A DNA stretch of 45,308 bases from Dehalococcoidia bacterium (GTDB lineage: Bacteria; Chloroflexota; Dehalococcoidia; Lucifugimonadales; Lucifugimonadaceae): assembly GCA_028281895.1 (NCBI GenBank), contig JANQIZ010000238.1, positions 1-45,308 on the forward strand, given 5' to 3'. The notes beneath the pieces were generated by a model, which was given only the letters and a program-made list of their open reading frames with translations, was not told the DNA's origin and did no database searches. Both the position numbers and the translations under genes were made by a program. Below, piece by piece: positions 24,862 through 34,700 of this stretch (position 1 is its first letter; every line of letters starts with the position of its first letter).

Positions 24862-24910
24862 CAGCTTCCATTCCCGGTAGGTCCGGGATGTCCATTCCAC
24901 AAGGAGAAAG

Positions 24911-25519
24911 ATGACAACTTCACAGGGCAGGGATTCAAGAGGCGGAGGCCGGCCGGGCACCCGCAGGTTCTCCGGCAGGCGCAGGCGCCAGTGCGTATGC
25001 AAAGAGGTCGGGGCGGTCGATTACAAGGATGTCTCAGTCCTTCGCCGGTTCATAAATGACCGGGGGCGAATCGAGTCTGGCAGGAAGTCTGGCAACTGCG
25101 CCAAGTGCCAGCGAGAGCTGAGCACAGCTATATCACGAGCTCGCCACCTGGCCTTACTCCCCTTTGCGCCAAGCCATCTGCGCGTCACCGGGTCCATCTC
25201 CCAGGCTGCTGCGCCGTCGGAATCGGATGGTGAAGAGAGCGGTTCTGACGAATCCACAGAGGCCGCTGCAAGCGTTGAATCATCTGACGAGTCCGAACAG
25301 TCCGAAGAGACTACGGACACGACTGAGGCAACTGAGACGGAAGCTAGCGCTGAGTCAGAGGATTCAGCGGATGCCGAGGATGATTCCGAAGCCGCTGACG
25401 AACCTGAAGCTTCGAGCGAAGCCGAAGAGGCATCGGAAGACGAAGACTCTGATGAAAGCGATGAGTCAAGTGACGCCGAGGCTGAGGCCGATTCTGAGCC
25501 AGAAGAGGAAGAGAAGTAG
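24911..25519 (+). CDS. rpsR: 30S ribosomal protein S18 with long acidic C-terminal tail
   Basis: Residues 20-91 are a normal S18 core (RRRQCVCKEVGAVDYKDVSV, GNCAKCQREL, ARHLALLPFAPSHLR) with Cys at 28, 30, 63 and 66. S18 is usually 70-100 residues, but this gene continues without a stop to residue 202. Residues 104-202 are a low-complexity Asp/Glu/Ser/Thr/Ala tail with about 48 acidic residues and no basic residue until the final Lys. Start ATG 24911 follows AGGAGA. The tail stays in frame, so it is not an annotation artefact unless an undetected frameshift lies near residue 95. The PpiC-like gene follows 41 bases later; rplI, often next in this operon, is absent. Confidence 0.93.
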   Translation: MTTSQGRDSRGGGRPGTRRFSGRRRRQCVCKEVGAVDYKDVSVLRRFINDRGRIESGRKSGNCAKCQRELSTAISRARHLALLPFAPSHLRVTGSISQAAAPSESDGEESGSDESTEAAASVESSDESEQSEETTDTTEATETEASAESEDSADAEDDSEAADEPEASSEAEEASEDEDSDESDESSDAEAEADSEPEEEEK

Positions 25520-25560
25520 CCTCCGTCTGACCCTGTTCCGATCCTGCTGAAGATTCGACG

Positions 25561-26811
25561 ATGACAAATTCCGAGAACATCCAGGAGCCTGCCGCGACCC
25601 CGGCTGGCGATTACGCGGCTGGCCAGCGGAGTATCACGCAACGGGCGACCAAGTCCCGATTCGATCTTCTTCGAGAGAAGAAAGAGCGGGATCGGAACGC
25701 CCGTCCTTATATCTTCGGTGGACTCGGGATACTGGCAGTGCTCATGGCTGTGCTGGGCGTTGCCTTCTGGAACCAGTTCGTCGCCCCACCGAGAGAGCTG
25801 GCCATTCGCGTTGGCGAGGTCGAGTATTCGCGCGGCGACGTTGTCGATCTCATCAGGTTCAACCAGCGCCTCAGCGAAGAGATCGGAGTGCCGTTCCAGC
25901 TCGGAACTTCCGTATTCGAGGCGCTCCAGATCATCCAGGAGGCGGAGCTTGCATTCCAGTTGGCTCCAAAACTTGGAGTCTCCGTTTCGGAAGAGGAAGT
26001 GGAAGAGCGAATCCAGTTCATCCTCGGCTTCGCAGTCACAGCCGATGATCAGCAGTCTGGCGAGTTCCAGACCAATGTTGAAGAGGCCAAGCGCCAGTTC
26101 CTGAACCGGGTCGGCCTGCCCGAAGAGGTCTGGCGCGACTTCTTGAAGAAGGTTCTGTTCCAGGAGCGAGTGCGAGAAGTTGTTGGCCAGAACGTGGAGA
26201 GAATCCAGCCCCAGGTTCACGTCTACCAGATCATGCTTACCCGCAATGACGCGCAGACGGTGAGCCTCATCCAGAGAGAGCTGAACGCCGGAGCGCCCAT
26301 TGAGGACATCGTGGTCGAGTTCTCCGACGATTTTGATGCGCCGCGTGAAAAGGGTGATCTTGGCTGGATGCCTGAAGGCATCGTGGCACGCCAGATCGAT
26401 CGCCTGTTGTTTGGCCTTAATGAGAACGGTGAGCGCATCCTGCCGCTGAGGACTACCACAACGCCGCAGCTCGACGAAGAGACGAATCTCTGGTCAATCC
26501 TGGTCGTGGAGGAGTACCAGGAGGCGCGCGAGGTGGAGCCAGATGCGCTCGAGATTCTGAAGGACACTGCGATGACGATCTTCTTGAATGAAGAGCGCCG
26601 CAGCATCGATCTATATCTCGACCTGGACAGCGATATCACTAACTGGATCAACAAGCAGGTGTCACTGAATTCGCTCCCCGCTACTGCAGCGGCCGGGCAG
26701 CAGGACCAGCTACAGGGATTGTTGCCGGAGGGAGCGTCGATTAGTGGCGTGCCACCTACGGCTGTGCCCACGCCACGTGGAATTCCCGGAATCAGCGCGC
26801 CTGCCCAGTAG
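25561..26811 (+). CDS. SurA/PpiC-type membrane-anchored peptidyl-prolyl isomerase (foldase)
   Basis: The 416-residue protein has a charged cytoplasmic N-terminus, one membrane segment at about residues 49-72, and a SurA-N-like helical region (about 85-215). A parvulin-like domain follows (VHVYQIMLTRNDAQTVSLIQRELNAGAPIEDIVVEFSDD, then KGDLGWMPEGIV). It should fold or chaperone exported proteins on the outer face of the membrane. A Pro/Ala-rich C-terminal tail follows. It comes right after rpsR on the same strand and may share its transcript. The exact foldase class is uncertain. Confidence 0.87.
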   Translation: MTNSENIQEPAATPAGDYAAGQRSITQRATKSRFDLLREKKERDRNARPYIFGGLGILAVLMAVLGVAFWNQFVAPPRELAIRVGEVEYSRGDVVDLIRFNQRLSEEIGVPFQLGTSVFEALQIIQEAELAFQLAPKLGVSVSEEEVEERIQFILGFAVTADDQQSGEFQTNVEEAKRQFLNRVGLPEEVWRDFLKKVLFQERVREVVGQNVERIQPQVHVYQIMLTRNDAQTVSLIQRELNAGAPIEDIVVEFSDDFDAPREKGDLGWMPEGIVARQIDRLLFGLNENGERILPLRTTTTPQLDEETNLWSILVVEEYQEAREVEPDALEILKDTAMTIFLNEERRSIDLYLDLDSDITNWINKQVSLNSLPATAAAGQQDQLQGLLPEGASISGVPPTAVPTPRGIPGISAPAQ

Positions 26812-26923
26812 TCACTCGTTGCTAAATGGCACGATCCTTAGGTCACGGATTAACTGGACTGTCCTATTCTCGCCTGTGTGACTCTGCTCAAGCGCGATTC
26901 ATCACTGTCCAACTGGAGTTCAA

Positions 26924-28216
26924 ATGCGCACGGTAAAGATCGGTCTTCTCGGGCTCGGCGTAGTCGGCTCGGCTGTGTCCAGGGCCATTTCGAGCGATCG
27001 CGGGATGGCCGATAGGTCTGGCGTGAAGCTGGAAGTCTCTAAAGCCGCCGTTCGGGACGTATCAAAGCCAAGAGACGCGAGCCTGCCTCAATCAGCCCTC
27101 ACATCCAACCCTCAAGATGTCGTGAGCGATCCAGATATCGAGATCGTCATTGAGGTTATGGGTGGAGAGAATCCGGCTTTTGAGCTGATCACCAGCGCAC
27201 TGGAATCCGGCAAGCATGTGGTTACCGCTAACAAGGAAGTTCTGGCCAAGCGCGGCGGAGAGCTGCTCGCCACCGCGCAACAGCAGGGGACGCAATTGCT
27301 TTACGAGGCGAGCGTTGGCGGCGGAATTCCGGTGCTGGATGCGATAGAGAATGATCTCGCCGCTAATCAGATCAACTCGATCCGCGCGATCATCAACGGC
27401 ACGACTAACTACATCCTCACACGCATGTCCAGCGAGGGCGCTGCCTACGCAGATGTGCTGGCAGACGCGCAGCGGCTTGGCTACGCAGAGGCAGATCCGA
27501 CTGCTGATGTCGATGGCTTCGATGCCCTCTACAAGATAGTGATCCTCGGGCAGCTGGCTTTTGGGGTCAGCGCGCCGGTCGATGCTGTGTACCGAGAGGG
27601 AATACGGAAGGTTGATGCGAAGGATTTCCGTTATGCAGACGAGCTCGGGTTCACCATCAAGCTGATCGGCGCCGCACAACGCACTGCAGATGGATTGATG
27701 CTGCGAGTCCACCCATCGCTGGTGCCTGTTGGAGTGCCGATGGCTTCGGTCTCCGGCGCGTTGAACATGGTGGAGATCGAAGGCGATCTTGTCGGCGCTT
27801 TGTGGCTGCAGGGTCCGGGAGCTGGACCTGAGCCAACAGCTTCAGCTGTTCTTGGCGATGTCCTCAGCGTTGCTCGCTCCACCGCAGATACTGCGCCAGC
27901 CACTGCTGGTGCCGCTGAACTCGAACTTGCCGAGATGGGAAGTCACCGATGCCGCTACTACATCAGGATGACAGCTGCAGATCGCTCTGGAGTGCTCGCA
28001 CAGGTAGCGCAGGTGCTTGGTGATGCAGATATCAGCATTCGCTCAGTGATCCAGATGGATACGAACGAAAGCGAAGGCGTCGCAGACCTCGTGATAATGA
28101 CTCACTCTGCATTAGAAGCTAACATGCAAGAGGCGGCTGACCGGTTGAGCGGGCTCGACGTGGTTGTCGAGCTGGACAACCTGATCCGAGTTGAGTCTTA
28201 TGATCACGCTGACTGA
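26924..28216 (+). CDS. hom: Homoserine dehydrogenase
   Basis: This 430-residue enzyme reduces aspartate semialdehyde to homoserine in Thr, Met and Ile synthesis. It has the NAD(P) motif GLLGLGVVGSAV at residues 7-18, TANKEVLA, and the catalytic block VGGGIPVLDAIENDLAANQINSIRAIINGTTNYILT. The segment LGYAEADPTADVDGFDA supplies the metal and substrate contacts. A C-terminal ACT domain (about 345-430, YYIRMTAADRSGVLAQVAQVLGDADISIRSVIQ) suggests feedback control by threonine. Start ATG has GGAG 5-6 bases upstream. thrC follows after 12 bases. Confidence 0.96.
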   Translation: MRTVKIGLLGLGVVGSAVSRAISSDRGMADRSGVKLEVSKAAVRDVSKPRDASLPQSALTSNPQDVVSDPDIEIVIEVMGGENPAFELITSALESGKHVVTANKEVLAKRGGELLATAQQQGTQLLYEASVGGGIPVLDAIENDLAANQINSIRAIINGTTNYILTRMSSEGAAYADVLADAQRLGYAEADPTADVDGFDALYKIVILGQLAFGVSAPVDAVYREGIRKVDAKDFRYADELGFTIKLIGAAQRTADGLMLRVHPSLVPVGVPMASVSGALNMVEIEGDLVGALWLQGPGAGPEPTASAVLGDVLSVARSTADTAPATAGAAELELAEMGSHRCRYYIRMTAADRSGVLAQVAQVLGDADISIRSVIQMDTNESEGVADLVIMTHSALEANMQEAADRLSGLDVVVELDNLIRVESYDHAD

Positions 28217-28228
28217 GCCGTTCCCGAG

Positions 28229-29374
28229 ATGTCCAAGGCGGTCGCTGTCAGTATTCCTGTCGCTGCCGTTCACCAGAAACCAGCCAGTCAATCGGAACCA
28301 TTGGGAGAGGCACGCGCTTTGGCCGCACGACCTGGCGTAATAGAACGCTACCGCGACCACCTGCCGGTGACCGATGCCACACCGATCATCTCGCTCGGAG
28401 AAGGCAGCACGCCCCTGGTTCTCTCGGAGAACATCGGCCCGAGGCTAGGATGCAAGGCCCTCTATTTCAAGTTGGAAGGATGCAACCCCACCGGCTCTTT
28501 CAAGGACCGCGGCATGGTGATGGCTGTCGCCAAGGCGCTGGAAGCCGGCAAGAAGCGGATTGTCTGTGCGTCGACCGGTAACACGAGTGCTGCAGCTGCC
28601 GCGTATGGCGCCAGGTACGGCCTGGAGACCATCGTCCTTGTTCCATCAGGCGAGATCGCGCTTGGCAAACTGGCACAGGCGATGGCATATGGTGCCCGCA
28701 TCCTCGCTGTGAACGGCAGTTTCGATGACGCGCTGACCACAGTATTCGATCTTGTCGATGCCATCGACGCCGAGCTCGTCAATTCCGTCAACAGGTTTCG
28801 GATTGAAGGGCAGAAGACAGGCTCATTCGAGATCGTTGAGGAGCTTGGTGAAGCGCCGGACATGATGTGCCTGCCAGTCGGCAACGCCGGAAACATCACG
28901 GCTTACTGGAAGGGCTACAAAGAGGCGCAAGAACTGGGCATGGCAAAGTCGACGCCGCGGATGATGGGCTTCCAGGCGGCTGGGGCTGCGCCTATCGTCC
29001 TCGGAGAGCCCGTTCCCAACCCGGAAACGATCGCTACCGCCATCAGGATAGGAAACCCCGCGAGCTGGAAGACTGCGCTTGCCGCGCGTGAGGAGTCAGG
29101 AGGAGTCATCGACAAGGTCGAGGACCGCGAGATTGTCGAGGCTTATCTGATGCTCGCCCGTGAAGAGGGAATATTCTGCGAGCCAGCTTCGGCTGCATCG
29201 GTCGCGGGGCTGCTTAAGCTGGGCAGCCTGGGCGTGGATGTAACCGATCAGACCGTTGTCTGCATCTTAACTGGTAACGGTTTGAAAGATCCTGGGACCG
29301 CCGAGAAGCGAGCGCTGGTTGAACTCGAGTATGTCGAGCCAGACCTCGAATCGGTTGTTAAGCTTCTTACCTGA
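28229..29374 (+). CDS. thrC: Threonine synthase
   Basis: This 381-residue fold type II PLP enzyme converts O-phosphohomoserine to threonine. The PLP Lys is in LEGCNPTGSFKDRGM at about residue 91. The phosphate-binding loop region is CASTGNTSAAAAAYGARYGL, and LPVGNAGNITAYWKGYKEA plus CILTGNGLKDP complete the site. The first 30 residues are less conserved, so the start could be slightly downstream. It lies 12 bases after hom, and the two form a threonine unit. Confidence 0.95.
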   Translation: MSKAVAVSIPVAAVHQKPASQSEPLGEARALAARPGVIERYRDHLPVTDATPIISLGEGSTPLVLSENIGPRLGCKALYFKLEGCNPTGSFKDRGMVMAVAKALEAGKKRIVCASTGNTSAAAAAYGARYGLETIVLVPSGEIALGKLAQAMAYGARILAVNGSFDDALTTVFDLVDAIDAELVNSVNRFRIEGQKTGSFEIVEELGEAPDMMCLPVGNAGNITAYWKGYKEAQELGMAKSTPRMMGFQAAGAAPIVLGEPVPNPETIATAIRIGNPASWKTALAAREESGGVIDKVEDREIVEAYLMLAREEGIFCEPASAASVAGLLKLGSLGVDVTDQTVVCILTGNGLKDPGTAEKRALVELEYVEPDLESVVKLLT

Positions 29375-29450
29375 GCCTGAACGGCTCGTTGCGAATGCTG
29401 ATCGCCCGCAAACTAACTTCTCCTGAACGCGCTATGACGAAAGAGGCTGA

Positions 29451-30443
29451 ATGACCTGCTGTACGACTTCGGTTCGCGAGGAATCGTTCGTATCTCTTTC
29501 AACCGACTGGGCAGCGATAATCGCAACATGCCCAAGAGCCACGGTATTCGACACACCAGAGTGGCAACAGACGTGGTGGGAGCATTTCGGAACAGGCAAG
29601 GCCAGCAGGATCCTGGCTGTTCGCTCAGATAAAGGGCAGGTCGACCTGATCGCGCCCATGTCGCAAGAAGATGGCACAGTCTCGTTCCTGGGCGGCACCG
29701 ATCTTGTTGACTATCACGACTTTGTGAGCAGCGATGAGCCTGGCCGCAGCCTTGTGAAACCGGTTCTCGACGAGCTGGGCGCAGACCCTCAGGTCAGCAG
29801 ATTGATGTTCGAGTCGGTATCCGATCTGTCCCAGACGCTCACAATGCTCCCCGACCTCTTGAGTGAGCGCGGCTGGAAAGTCGAGGTTGAGCGTGAGGAC
29901 GTAGCGCCGAGATTACAGCTTGCTGGCAGCTGGGATGCATACCTTTCTGGTCTGCGAAAGAAGGACAGGCACGAGCTTCGACGCAAGATGCGCCGCCTCG
30001 AAGCTTCCGGATCTGTCGAGCATGTTGAACTGACCGAGCGTAGCGATGTTGAACAGGGAATGCCTGACTTCTTCCGGCTGCACAGGGCGAGTACTCTGGA
30101 GAAGCAGGAGTTCATGACTTCGGACAGGGAGCGCTTCTTCCAGGCTGTGGCAGGCAGGCTTGCAGATAGCGGGATTACCAGGCTCTGTTTCCTCGAACTT
30201 GACGGCGTGAGAGTGGCCACATCACTTTCATTTGTGGTGAGTGGCACAAGGTATCTGTACAACTCCGGGTACGATCCGGAGTATCGCCAGCTGGCTGTGG
30301 GCCTGCTAAATCACGCGTTTTCCATACGCCGCTCTATCGAAGATCAGCACGCGGTGTTTGACTTCATGAGAGGCAACGAGGCGTACAAATACCATCTTGG
30401 CGCCTCTGACCGTGAAGTGTTCCGAATCGTTGCGTCACGGTAG
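29451..30443 (+). CDS. GNAT-family acetyltransferase of the CelD/BcsL type
   Basis: The 330-residue protein resembles the FemAB/CelD acyltransferases: an N-terminal domain with FDTPEWQQTWWEHFG, a basic LRKKDRHELRRKMRRLEASG segment, and a C-terminal GNAT-like fold (CFLELDGVRVATSLSFVVSGTRYLYNSGYDPEYRQLAVGLLNHAFSIRRSIEDQHAVFDFMRGNEAYKYHLGA). Such proteins acylate sugars or peptides during envelope or polysaccharide synthesis; the substrate is unknown. It precedes a GT4 glycosyltransferase by 13 bases, so a joint surface-glycan role is plausible but inferred. Confidence 0.87.
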   Translation: MTCCTTSVREESFVSLSTDWAAIIATCPRATVFDTPEWQQTWWEHFGTGKASRILAVRSDKGQVDLIAPMSQEDGTVSFLGGTDLVDYHDFVSSDEPGRSLVKPVLDELGADPQVSRLMFESVSDLSQTLTMLPDLLSERGWKVEVEREDVAPRLQLAGSWDAYLSGLRKKDRHELRRKMRRLEASGSVEHVELTERSDVEQGMPDFFRLHRASTLEKQEFMTSDRERFFQAVAGRLADSGITRLCFLELDGVRVATSLSFVVSGTRYLYNSGYDPEYRQLAVGLLNHAFSIRRSIEDQHAVFDFMRGNEAYKYHLGASDREVFRIVASR

Positions 30444-30456
30444 AACCCTCCCGAGC

Positions 30457-31689
30457 ATGAAGAGAATCGCGATCATAAGCGTGCACGGCTGTCCTGTGGT
30501 CCAGGCCGGACTCAAGGATGCTGGCGGCATGAACGTCTATCTCCTGGAGACGGCGCGAGCGCTGGCAGAGCGCGGTATACAGGTCGACATCTTCACCCGT
30601 CATCACGACCCGCTTGATCCGATGATCATCGACCTGATTCCAGGCGCACGGGTCATCCATCTCCCTGCAGGCCCCCCTTCAACAGACAAGACCGGAGTTT
30701 TCGATCTTCTCCCTGAGTTCACGAAGCAGGTGAAGGGATTCACATCAACCTGGAGCCTGCAGTACGACCTTGTGGCCAGTCACTACTGGCTCTCCGGGCT
30801 GGTCGGCATTGAGTTGAGCGAAGCCTGGAATGTGCCACACTCGACCAGTTTTCACACCCTGGCATCGGTCAAGCAGGCTGCGCTACCCGGTGAGTACGAG
30901 CATCCAGCACGTCACTGCTCAGAGACACAGGTAGCGCGCACCGCAGATCAGGTCGTCGTGTGGACGGATCACGAGCGCGATGTAATCAGGGACACCTACG
31001 GAGTATGTGATGATCGAATCACCATCGCTCCACCTGGTGTTGATGCTGAACGCTTTTCTCCTGTCTGCCAGACGATCGCACGGAAAGAGCTTGGCCTGAA
31101 CGGCGAAAAAGCCGTGCTGTATGTGGGCCGGCTTGAGCGACTGAAGGGCATAGACACGCTCTTCAAGGCGATATCGCTGCTCGACCATGTCGAACACCTG
31201 AAACTGTTTGTTGCAGGTGGAAGTCACAACACGCCTGAGATGGATCGCCTCGTGAGCCTTGCGGCCGACCTGGGTATTTCAGACAGGGTTGAGTTCCTCG
31301 GCTCTGTGCCGCAGGAGAGACTGCAGCTCTACTACAGCGCCACAGATGTCTGCGTACTGCCTTCGTACTACGAGAGCTTCGGTTTCGCTGCGCTGGAAGC
31401 CGCGGCATGCGGCAAGCCGGTAGTCGCTTCAAGGGTCGGTGGACTCACGACGATCGTCGATGACGGAGCGACCGGCTTTCTCGTCAACTGGCGTTGCCCG
31501 GGACCATTCGTCGAGCGGCTCGAACTACTGCTAAATGACCAGTCCCTGAGAGAGAGAATGGGGCAGGCGGCCAGGGCGAGGGCAGAGCAGTTCAGTTGGG
31601 ACGCTGCGATAGAGCACTTGATCAATGCCTATTCGAAGTTGCTTAAAGACCGAGCCTCTACAAACCAGCCTGAGCATGCTGTCACCTAG
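30457..31689 (+). CDS. Family 4 glycosyltransferase (GT-B fold)
   Basis: The 410-residue protein starts with RIAIISVHGCPVVQAGLKDAGGMNVYLLETARALAERGIQVDIFTR, the N-terminal pattern of MshA- and sucrose-synthase-like GT4 enzymes. The donor site has VGRLERLKGIDTLF, LPSYYESFGFAALEAAACGKPVVAS with the E-x7-E pair at Glu306 and Glu314, and GGLTTIVDDG. It probably transfers a sugar from a nucleotide donor with retention. No membrane segment is visible. The start is ATG 30457; an open frame back to 30397 overlaps the previous gene and is not family-like. Confidence 0.9.
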   Translation: MKRIAIISVHGCPVVQAGLKDAGGMNVYLLETARALAERGIQVDIFTRHHDPLDPMIIDLIPGARVIHLPAGPPSTDKTGVFDLLPEFTKQVKGFTSTWSLQYDLVASHYWLSGLVGIELSEAWNVPHSTSFHTLASVKQAALPGEYEHPARHCSETQVARTADQVVVWTDHERDVIRDTYGVCDDRITIAPPGVDAERFSPVCQTIARKELGLNGEKAVLYVGRLERLKGIDTLFKAISLLDHVEHLKLFVAGGSHNTPEMDRLVSLAADLGISDRVEFLGSVPQERLQLYYSATDVCVLPSYYESFGFAALEAAACGKPVVASRVGGLTTIVDDGATGFLVNWRCPGPFVERLELLLNDQSLRERMGQAARARAEQFSWDAAIEHLINAYSKLLKDRASTNQPEHAVT

Positions 31690-31707
31690 ACGGACAGCCG
31701 CAGCAGT

Positions 31708-34700
31708 CTAGTCCCCGGCGCCGACAGCCTGCTGAGCTGCGGCCTGCGCCATCTCGATCAGCCGCTCACGGAACATCAGGATCTGCTCGAACAGAGCCGT
31801 CAGTTCTTCCACCCAGTCCGGGTCTTCGCGGTCGATCTCCGCCCTAATCTGCATATGCCCGACGACTACGCCTCGGCCAAGCCATTTCTGCAGAGCGGAA
31901 CGCGCGCCGCCAGTTGGCTCTTTCAAGTTCAGAGTGGCACGCTCTTCAGTGATCGAGACTGAGTCGACTCCTGCCTGCTCGGCCAGTATCCGCATTTTCT
32001 CGGCGGCCAGCAGGAGATCGACGTTGCGAGGCACTGGCCCGAAGCGATCTCTCATCTCGTCTCTCAGGTCTTCCACAGCGCTGACCTCGTGCATGCGGGC
32101 GAGACGCTGATAGACGCTAAGCCGCTGAGCCAGGTCCTCCACATAGCTATCAGGTATCCGCGCATCCATTCCCAGGTCTATGCGGACCGTTGAGAACTCG
32201 ATCAGAGGCGTGCTGTCCGTTCCATCGGCTGGTTTCTTGCCCGACTTGAGATCGGCTACCGTGTCTGCCAGCAGCTTTGAGTACAGATCGAATCCGATTG
32301 CGGCTATATGGCCGCTCTGCTCCCCGCCCAGGATGTTGCCCATGCCACGGATTTCGAGGTCTCGCAGCGCGATCTGGAACCCTGCTCCTAGCTCAGTGGC
32401 AGCCAGGATCGTGTTCAAACGAGCATCAGCAGTCTCGGTCAGCGCTTTGCCGTGCGGAATCATCAGGTAGGCATAGGCACGGTTCGCGCCTCGACCGATC
32501 CTGCCGCGCAGCTGGTAGAGCTGTGATAGGCCAAACGTGTCTGCCCTGTCGACGATAAGCGTGTTCGCATTTGGGAGGTCGATTCCAGACTCGATGATCG
32601 TAGTGCAGACCAGCACATCAAACTTATGCTTTTCAAATGCGCCCATCACTTGCTCAAGATCGTCTTCAGCCATCTGGCCATGACCGATGTCGAAGCGCGC
32701 CTCGGGAACCAGCTTCATCAGCTTTGCGGCAACAAGATCGATGTCTTTGACCCGGTTATGCAGGAAGAACACCTGTCCGCCGCGATCGACCTCTCTCAAG
32801 ATCGCTTCGCGCACCAGCTCATCGCTTTCCTCGGTCACATAGGTCTTGATCGGGAGCCGTTCCTCTGGCGGCGTCTCGATTGTGCTCATGTCACGAATAC
32901 CTGCCAGTGACATCTGCAGAGTGCGAGGGATGGGGGTTGCGCTCAGGCTCATGACATCGATCTGCGTCCGGAACTGCTTGAGCCTTTCCTTGTGCGTTAC
33001 GCCGAACTTATGCTCTTCGTCGATGATGACGAGGCCGATGTTCTTGAAGCGAACATCACGCTGTAGCAGGCGATGCGTGCCAATCACAATGTCGACTGAA
33101 CCAGCGGCCAGCCCTGCGACTACTGCTTTCTGCTCTGCATCGGAGCGAAATCGGGAAAGCAGCTCAACGCTTGCAGGGAATGGCTGCAGGCGTTCAGTGA
33201 AGGTCTCGAAGTGCTGCTGAGCGAGAACAGTTGTTGGTACTAGGATCGCTACCTGCCGTCCGGACTGAACGACCTTGAAGGCCGCTCGCAGCGCGATCTC
33301 GGTCTTGCCGTAGCCGACATCTCCACAGACAAGCCGATCCATTGGGTGCGACGCTTCCAGATCTTTCTTCACCTGGGCGAGCGTTGATAGCTGGTCTGGC
33401 GTCTCCTCGAATGGGAAGCTGGCTTCGAGCGAATCCTGCCATGGGGTGTCGGTTCCGGTCTCGAAGCCTTCCGTGAGCTCCCGTGCGGCGTACAAAGCGA
33501 TTAGCTCTCCCGCCAGCTGTTCCGTCGCTCTGCGTGCTCGCGCCCTGGCGCGGCTCCACTCCTGTGTGCCCAGTCTCGTTAGACGAGGAGCGCTGTCCGA
33601 AGGACCGTGATAGAGCTGGATGCGGTCAAGCTGCTCCGTTGGCACATACAGCTTGTCCTCTTCTGCGTACTCAAGGACCAGATACTCCTGGCCCTTGTCG
33701 CCCATCACCTGCGTTCCCTTGAACTTTGCGATGCCGTGTTCTATGTGTACAACGTACGAATCAGGTTGAAGCTGTTCGAGAGCCGGACCCTTGCGAACAG
33801 GCCGCCTCCTGACTTTGCGGCGCTCCTTGGCTACTCCGAATATCTCGGCATCGGTGATCACCGCGAGGGTGCGCCGGTCACGTGCGAGGACGGTGAATCC
33901 CTGCCTGAGCGTGCCCTGGACCAGTGACACATCTCCGGGCTCTAGCCATTTCTTGATCGCGTCCCGAGTCTTGAGTTTCAGGCCGGTGCTCTTTGCGAAT
34001 TCGACGATTCGACTGGCGTGATTGGAGAGTAGCGCTGTGCGAAGCGAACTCTCATGGCGGTCAGTCACAAGTTCGATGGCGTTCTCTAGTCCGCCTGTAG
34101 TGAGCGGTGACGGTTCGATTGGCAGGCGCAGCGCACCGCCCGGCAGCTCGGAGTCGACGCCCCACGGAGTGAGCGAAATCTTTCTTGCTGGACGATTCAA
34201 GGCATCTGAGAGGAGCCCGAACTCGATGTGAGGCTGAGGGAATCCGCGCGGAACTTCGCCCCTTCTCTCCTTGTTGCCGCGAAGCTCGCTGAGTCGACGG
34301 CCCGCAGTCTCCGCGCTATCTCTGATCTCGCCTGGCCGGACAGTGATAACCAGCGAGTCAGCAGGCAGGAAATCGAATACGGAACCGCGGTTGAAGAATC
34401 CGGCGTAGAAGCCAAGCTCATCGAGTCGCTCGCCCTCGGTGACGCGACCAAGCTCAGCAGGGATTCGATCTCGACTCTCACCGACCGCGGTGTCGAAATC
34501 TACTCGATTGATCGATGCCTTAACTGCCTCGTGATCGGCGTAGGCTGGCAGGATGTCCGACGCAGGCGGCACATGAACGCTCTTCAGGTTCGTGCTGGAC
34601 CGCTGAGATTCAACTTCGAACTCTCGGATGCTGTCCACTTCATCGTCGAAGAACTCGATCCGGACCGGCAGATCACTCGATATAGGGAATATGTCGACGA

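Noticed and set aside
25021-26220. Long minus-strand frame of 399 codons, Ser-rich in the middle
   Set aside because: It is the antisense of the rpsR acidic tail and the foldase gene; Asp/Glu/Ser codons read backwards give Ser and Leu runs. No family resemblance.
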